Below are positions 61,499-64,000 of a stretch of 64,000 nt of DNA, piece by piece (positions within the stretch are counted from its first letter, which is position 1; each line of letters opens with the position of its first letter). Below the pieces are notes generated by a model, which saw only the letters and a program-made list of their open reading frames with translations, was not told where the DNA came from and did no database searches. This stretch comes from Phaeobacter sp. 11ANDIMAR09 (lineage in GTDB: Bacteria; Pseudomonadota; Alphaproteobacteria; Rhodobacterales; Rhodobacteraceae), in assembly GCF_001294455.1 (NCBI RefSeq), contig NZ_LIKT01000015.1, positions 41,630-105,629 of the forward strand, given 5' to 3'. The translations under genes were made by a program, and so were the position numbers.

Positions 61499-62581
61499 CT
61501 AGAACTCAGCCCAGATACGGGAAAGATGGTCTTCGATGATGCGCTGATAGGTGCCATCGTCGCGCACGTTCTTCAGGCCCTCGCTAACCAGCGCCATCAT
61601 TTCTTCGGCGCGGGGGTGGGTTTTGTGCACCACCGCATGAATGCCGAGCACCGAAAGAGGTTGCGGCAGAACGTTGAACTGACCAGCCAGATCATGCTCC
61701 TTCATCACGCTACGGCCGGTGAATTCGTTGATCGCCACGGCGTCGGCCTCACCCTTGGCCACCATGTCAAAACAGTCTTTGACGGTGTGGGGGGACTTTA
61801 GTGTGATCTTGTTATCTGCAATCCAGCGGCGGCCAGATCCATCCAGATCAAAGGTCAGATAGCCATTGGGACGGCATAGGGTTTTGCCCAGGATGTCGGC
61901 ATCATCTTCAAAGGTGAAGGGGCGGTCCTTGTCGACAAACAACAGCATCAGCGTTTCAAACATCGACTCCGAGAACAGGAAATTCACACAGCGATAGCTG
62001 TCGGGCATACTGTCACAATCGGGTCGGTACCAGGGAAAGCCCACATCCAGCAGGGCATTGGAGAGCAGTGGATCAAAATGTGAACCCCAGTCGTTGACCC
62101 AATGGATGGCATAGCCTTCCTGCGGTGCCGCCGATGTCATCACCGCATCCATGACATCCGTAATCAACCCACCGTTATGCGAAGCCTTGGAGGTGAAAGG
62201 CGCATAGTCGTCACCAGTAAGCAGGTTGATTTTTTGCCGCACCGAGGCATTGCCTGGGGTCACTTTCACAGGGGCGGCCGCAACCGGAACCGCACGGGAG
62301 GCTTCAGTACCGCCCTCCAGCCCAGTTGGCAGACCATTGAGGCAAGGCATTCGCAGCTTCATGCCAACGCGGATTGCATTGGGCTTGGGACCGATTGCAT
62401 CGATGTTCTGCGAATGGATCGTACTCCAGGTGCCGACATCTTTGTACAGACGATCAGCAATCAGGGACAGGCTGTCTCCGGACTTCACGGTGTAATACCC
62501 ACCACAGGTCTCGGCGGCGGTTGTCTGTGCTGAAAATAGGCCGGCAACTGCAAGAGTTGCGACCAAAAGCATATTCTTCAT
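61499..62581 (-). CDS. LysM + periplasmic substrate-binding-domain protein (copy 1)
   Basis: 360 residues from the ATG at 62581; the frame is open further upstream but the signal peptide (MLLVATLAVAGLFSAQTTAA) fixes the start. LysM about 28-72 (YYTVKSGDSLSLIADRLYKD). SBP_bac_3-like domain about 115-355: LLTGDDYAPFTSKASHNGGL, DVGFPWYRPDCDSM, GKTLCRPNGYLTFDL, CFDMVAKGEADAVAINEFTG. The two paralogues match domain for domain. Each keeps a CxxPxGY-type segment and two Cys that could pair. Ligand unknown. Confidence 0.86.
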   Translation of the reverse strand: MKNMLLVATLAVAGLFSAQTTAAETCGGYYTVKSGDSLSLIADRLYKDVGTWSTIHSQNIDAIGPKPNAIRVGMKLRMPCLNGLPTGLEGGTEASRAVPVAAAPVKVTPGNASVRQKINLLTGDDYAPFTSKASHNGGLITDVMDAVMTSAAPQEGYAIHWVNDWGSHFDPLLSNALLDVGFPWYRPDCDSMPDSYRCVNFLFSESMFETLMLLFVDKDRPFTFEDDADILGKTLCRPNGYLTFDLDGSGRRWIADNKITLKSPHTVKDCFDMVAKGEADAVAINEFTGRSVMKEHDLAGQFNVLPQPLSVLGIHAVVHKTHPRAEEMMALVSEGLKNVRDDGTYQRIIEDHLSRIWAEF

Positions 62582-62745
62582 GTGGTTCCCCCCCAGGGAT
62601 GCAAAGGTCCCGGTCCCTGCCATCAGTGTCACGCTTTTGGTGTGAGCCCGGTCAAATCTGTCATATTTTTATTGGATGTTGATTGGTCTGCGCCGCGCGG
62701 TGTCAGCGCCTCCACCAGGGAGGATGCGCAGGAACTGCCGGTGAC

Positions 62746-63603
62746 CTACTGGCCGCCGAACAGTGTTAGCAAGGCGCTGGTATTGACCTCGCCCGAATTT
62801 GTCAGCAGCACCGCAGGCACCGTCACTTGTTGTGCGCGGTGCGCCTCGTTGACCATCTGATCGATGTATTGTCGTGATTGCCCCTGCTGCAGCGCAGTTA
62901 ACACCATTGCATAGAGCCCATTGGCCTCCCCTGTGGCGGCGGCGGGCTGCGTCGGAGCAGAGCTTGCCGTCGTAGTGGCGACCGTTTCGGAGCCATTGCG
63001 CAGCGCTTGGAGTGTGCCAGCCGTGATCTGAGCCACGATATCTGCATTGTCCCCGGCTGCCTGTGGCGCGGTCAACAAAGCAGAGGCGGTCGGCAGGGTG
63101 CTGGCATCAGCTGCAGCGATAACCGGACTAAAGCCCTGGTCCGCTGCCAAAGCGTCATTCTGGCCCGCAGTATCTGATCCGGAAAACTGCAAAAAGGTCA
63201 GGGCGATGGCAGCGATACCCAAAACGGCTGCCGCAGCGATAAGTTTGATCATTTTCATAGGTGGTCCCTGCGGCGGCAAAAGTTCAGAATCGATCGTTTG
63301 AGGGTCATTGCGGGCTTCAGAGAACCCTTGGTTCCACGGTGCCGGGGCGGCAGGCTGCACACCAGGCGCAGCTTCATCTGGGTCAGTGCGTTCAGGCGCG
63401 GCCTGGCAGTCTTCCGGCATTGGCGGCGCGCGATCTTCACCCTCGATCGTGACGGGTTCAACCACCTGCAATCTGGGTTTGGGAACCACGCGAATTTTCC
63501 CTTTGGTCACCACTGCGTTCAGTTTAACGGGTCTGGCAGTAGCGGGAGATGGGGAAGTGTCATCCGCGGAGATATCTAAGGATTGTAGCACTGCCTCTGT
63601 CAC
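62746..63603 (-). CDS. One-pass membrane protein of unknown function
   Basis: 285 residues, GTG start. Cytoplasmic N-terminus of about 115 residues, rich in Pro/Glu with a basic patch (VVTKGKIRVVPKPRLQVVEP). One membrane helix about 117-138 (LIAAAAVLGIAAIALTFLQF). The Ala/Thr-rich outer part ends in a helical segment (LYAMVLTALQQGQSRQYIDQ). It lies 164 bases upstream of the LysM pair on the same strand and may precede them in the transcript. No family recognised. Confidence 0.66.
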   Translation of the reverse strand: MTEAVLQSLDISADDTSPSPATARPVKLNAVVTKGKIRVVPKPRLQVVEPVTIEGEDRAPPMPEDCQAAPERTDPDEAAPGVQPAAPAPWNQGFSEARNDPQTIDSELLPPQGPPMKMIKLIAAAAVLGIAAIALTFLQFSGSDTAGQNDALAADQGFSPVIAAADASTLPTASALLTAPQAAGDNADIVAQITAGTLQALRNGSETVATTTASSAPTQPAAATGEANGLYAMVLTALQQGQSRQYIDQMVNEAHRAQQVTVPAVLLTNSGEVNTSALLTLFGGQ

Positions 63604-64000
63604 CTTTTAACACGGCAAACCGGCGGGTCTTGGACCGGTAGAGCCAATTGTTTCGCTTACATTAACAATTTATTAACCAATTGCCGAATCACCGTCAATA
63701 TGCAGCGCTCGCTGGAGTTGCCTTCCTGATTTCACCACAAAAATATTTGAACAAACCCTGGCCGGGATATTGATTTTATTGAGGAATTTTTCACTCTCCG
63801 ACTGCACAACCCCCGGTGGGGTGGGCCGAAATACAACATGTCAATAATAGATTTTCGAGCCAGGAAATCATCTTGTGAGCGCATAATACCCCCACGGAAT
63901 CTCTCATGGGTAGAATTTGAGGAAGGTTAGCGCCACATTTCTCCCGCTCAGACCCACCTCATTCAGGAGGTCCGCCCTGATTAGCGCTGGCCGCACGCCT
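63604..64000. other. Non-coding stretch at the window end
   Basis: 397 bases with no convincing gene on either strand. It is AT-richer than its surroundings (for example around 63655-63690 and 63738-63790) and has a small hairpin ACCCC-CGGT-GGGGT at 63809-63822. It probably carries the promoter for the minus-strand gene ending at 62746; no motif could be assigned. Confidence 0.5.

Noticed and set aside
7649..63717. 15-base match ATGCAGCGCTCGCTG at about 7649 and 63703
   Set aside because: Single short match, no longer homology around it; probably chance.
1..64000. CRISPR arrays, tRNA/rRNA genes, insertion sequences
   Set aside because: Looked for and not seen; no regularly spaced repeats, cloverleaf-like sequences or transposase-like proteins.

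Overview
The window looks like part of a large extrachromosomal replicon (plasmid or chromid) of a marine alphaproteobacterium, most likely Rhodobacteraceae (Roseobacter group). Four things point there: moderately high GC; a replication initiator carrying a DnaA domain-I-like C-terminus next to parAB, which is the DnaA-like replicon type described for Roseobacter plasmids; alphaproteobacterial T6SS genes without a recognisable TssJ; and the style of the chemotaxis and LysM proteins. This assignment is inferred from gene content, not from a database search. No rRNA, tRNA, insertion sequence or CRISPR array was seen.

Layout. (1) 1-979: truncated PLP aminotransferase. (2) 1.1-6.2 kb: replication and partition module with the Rep initiator, an origin region with nested dyads, parA, parB, and four copies of a 16-bp palindrome (TGTCCCCGCGGGGACA, one copy with a single change) that is the best parS candidate. 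(3) 5.0-12.3 kb: envelope genes. These are a YceI-OmpA fusion, a secreted caspase-fold protein with a C-terminal CxxCH, and a minus-strand Tol/Exb-like operon (one TolQ/ExbB, two ExbD/TolR and a TonB-like anchored protein with a DUF4384-like ectodomain). (4) 12.5-41.8 kb: one co-directional T6SS locus. Its order is tssA, tssB, tssC, hcp, tagJ, tssE, tssF, tssG, tssH, an all-helical hairpin protein, a voltage-gated sodium channel, a giant TssB-TssB-TssC fusion, vgrG, an adaptor-like gene, PAAR, tagH, tssK, tssL, tssM, tagF and a PP2C phosphatase. The kinase ppkA follows convergently. (5) 44.2-48.0 kb: OmpA protein, M15 peptidase, a small secreted protein, and a second secreted caspase with Sel1 repeats. 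(6) 48.1-57.6 kb: a chemosensory module (possible mini-CheZ, CheY, CheR, CheW, CheA, CheY, STAS; then MCP, CheB and CheD on the other strand) ending at a 20-bp-stem terminator. (7) 57.7-60.3 kb: molybdate transporter modABC. (8) 60.5-63.6 kb: two tandem LysM + substrate-binding-domain proteins and a one-pass membrane protein.

The part most likely to be new is the insert of three genes between tssH and vgrG (23.3-29.3 kb). A predicted helical pore-former-like protein, a NaChBac/NavAb-type sodium channel (filter TLESWSM) and a 1297-residue protein are packed with short gaps or overlap. The 1297-residue protein carries a second full TssB, about 23 acidic Leu-rich repeats, another TssB-like domain and a C-terminally shortened TssC. 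The TonB-like protein at 7.9 kb and PpkA at 42 kb also appear to share a BON-like + DUF4384-like periplasmic domain, which may link the Tol-like motor to post-translational control of the T6SS.
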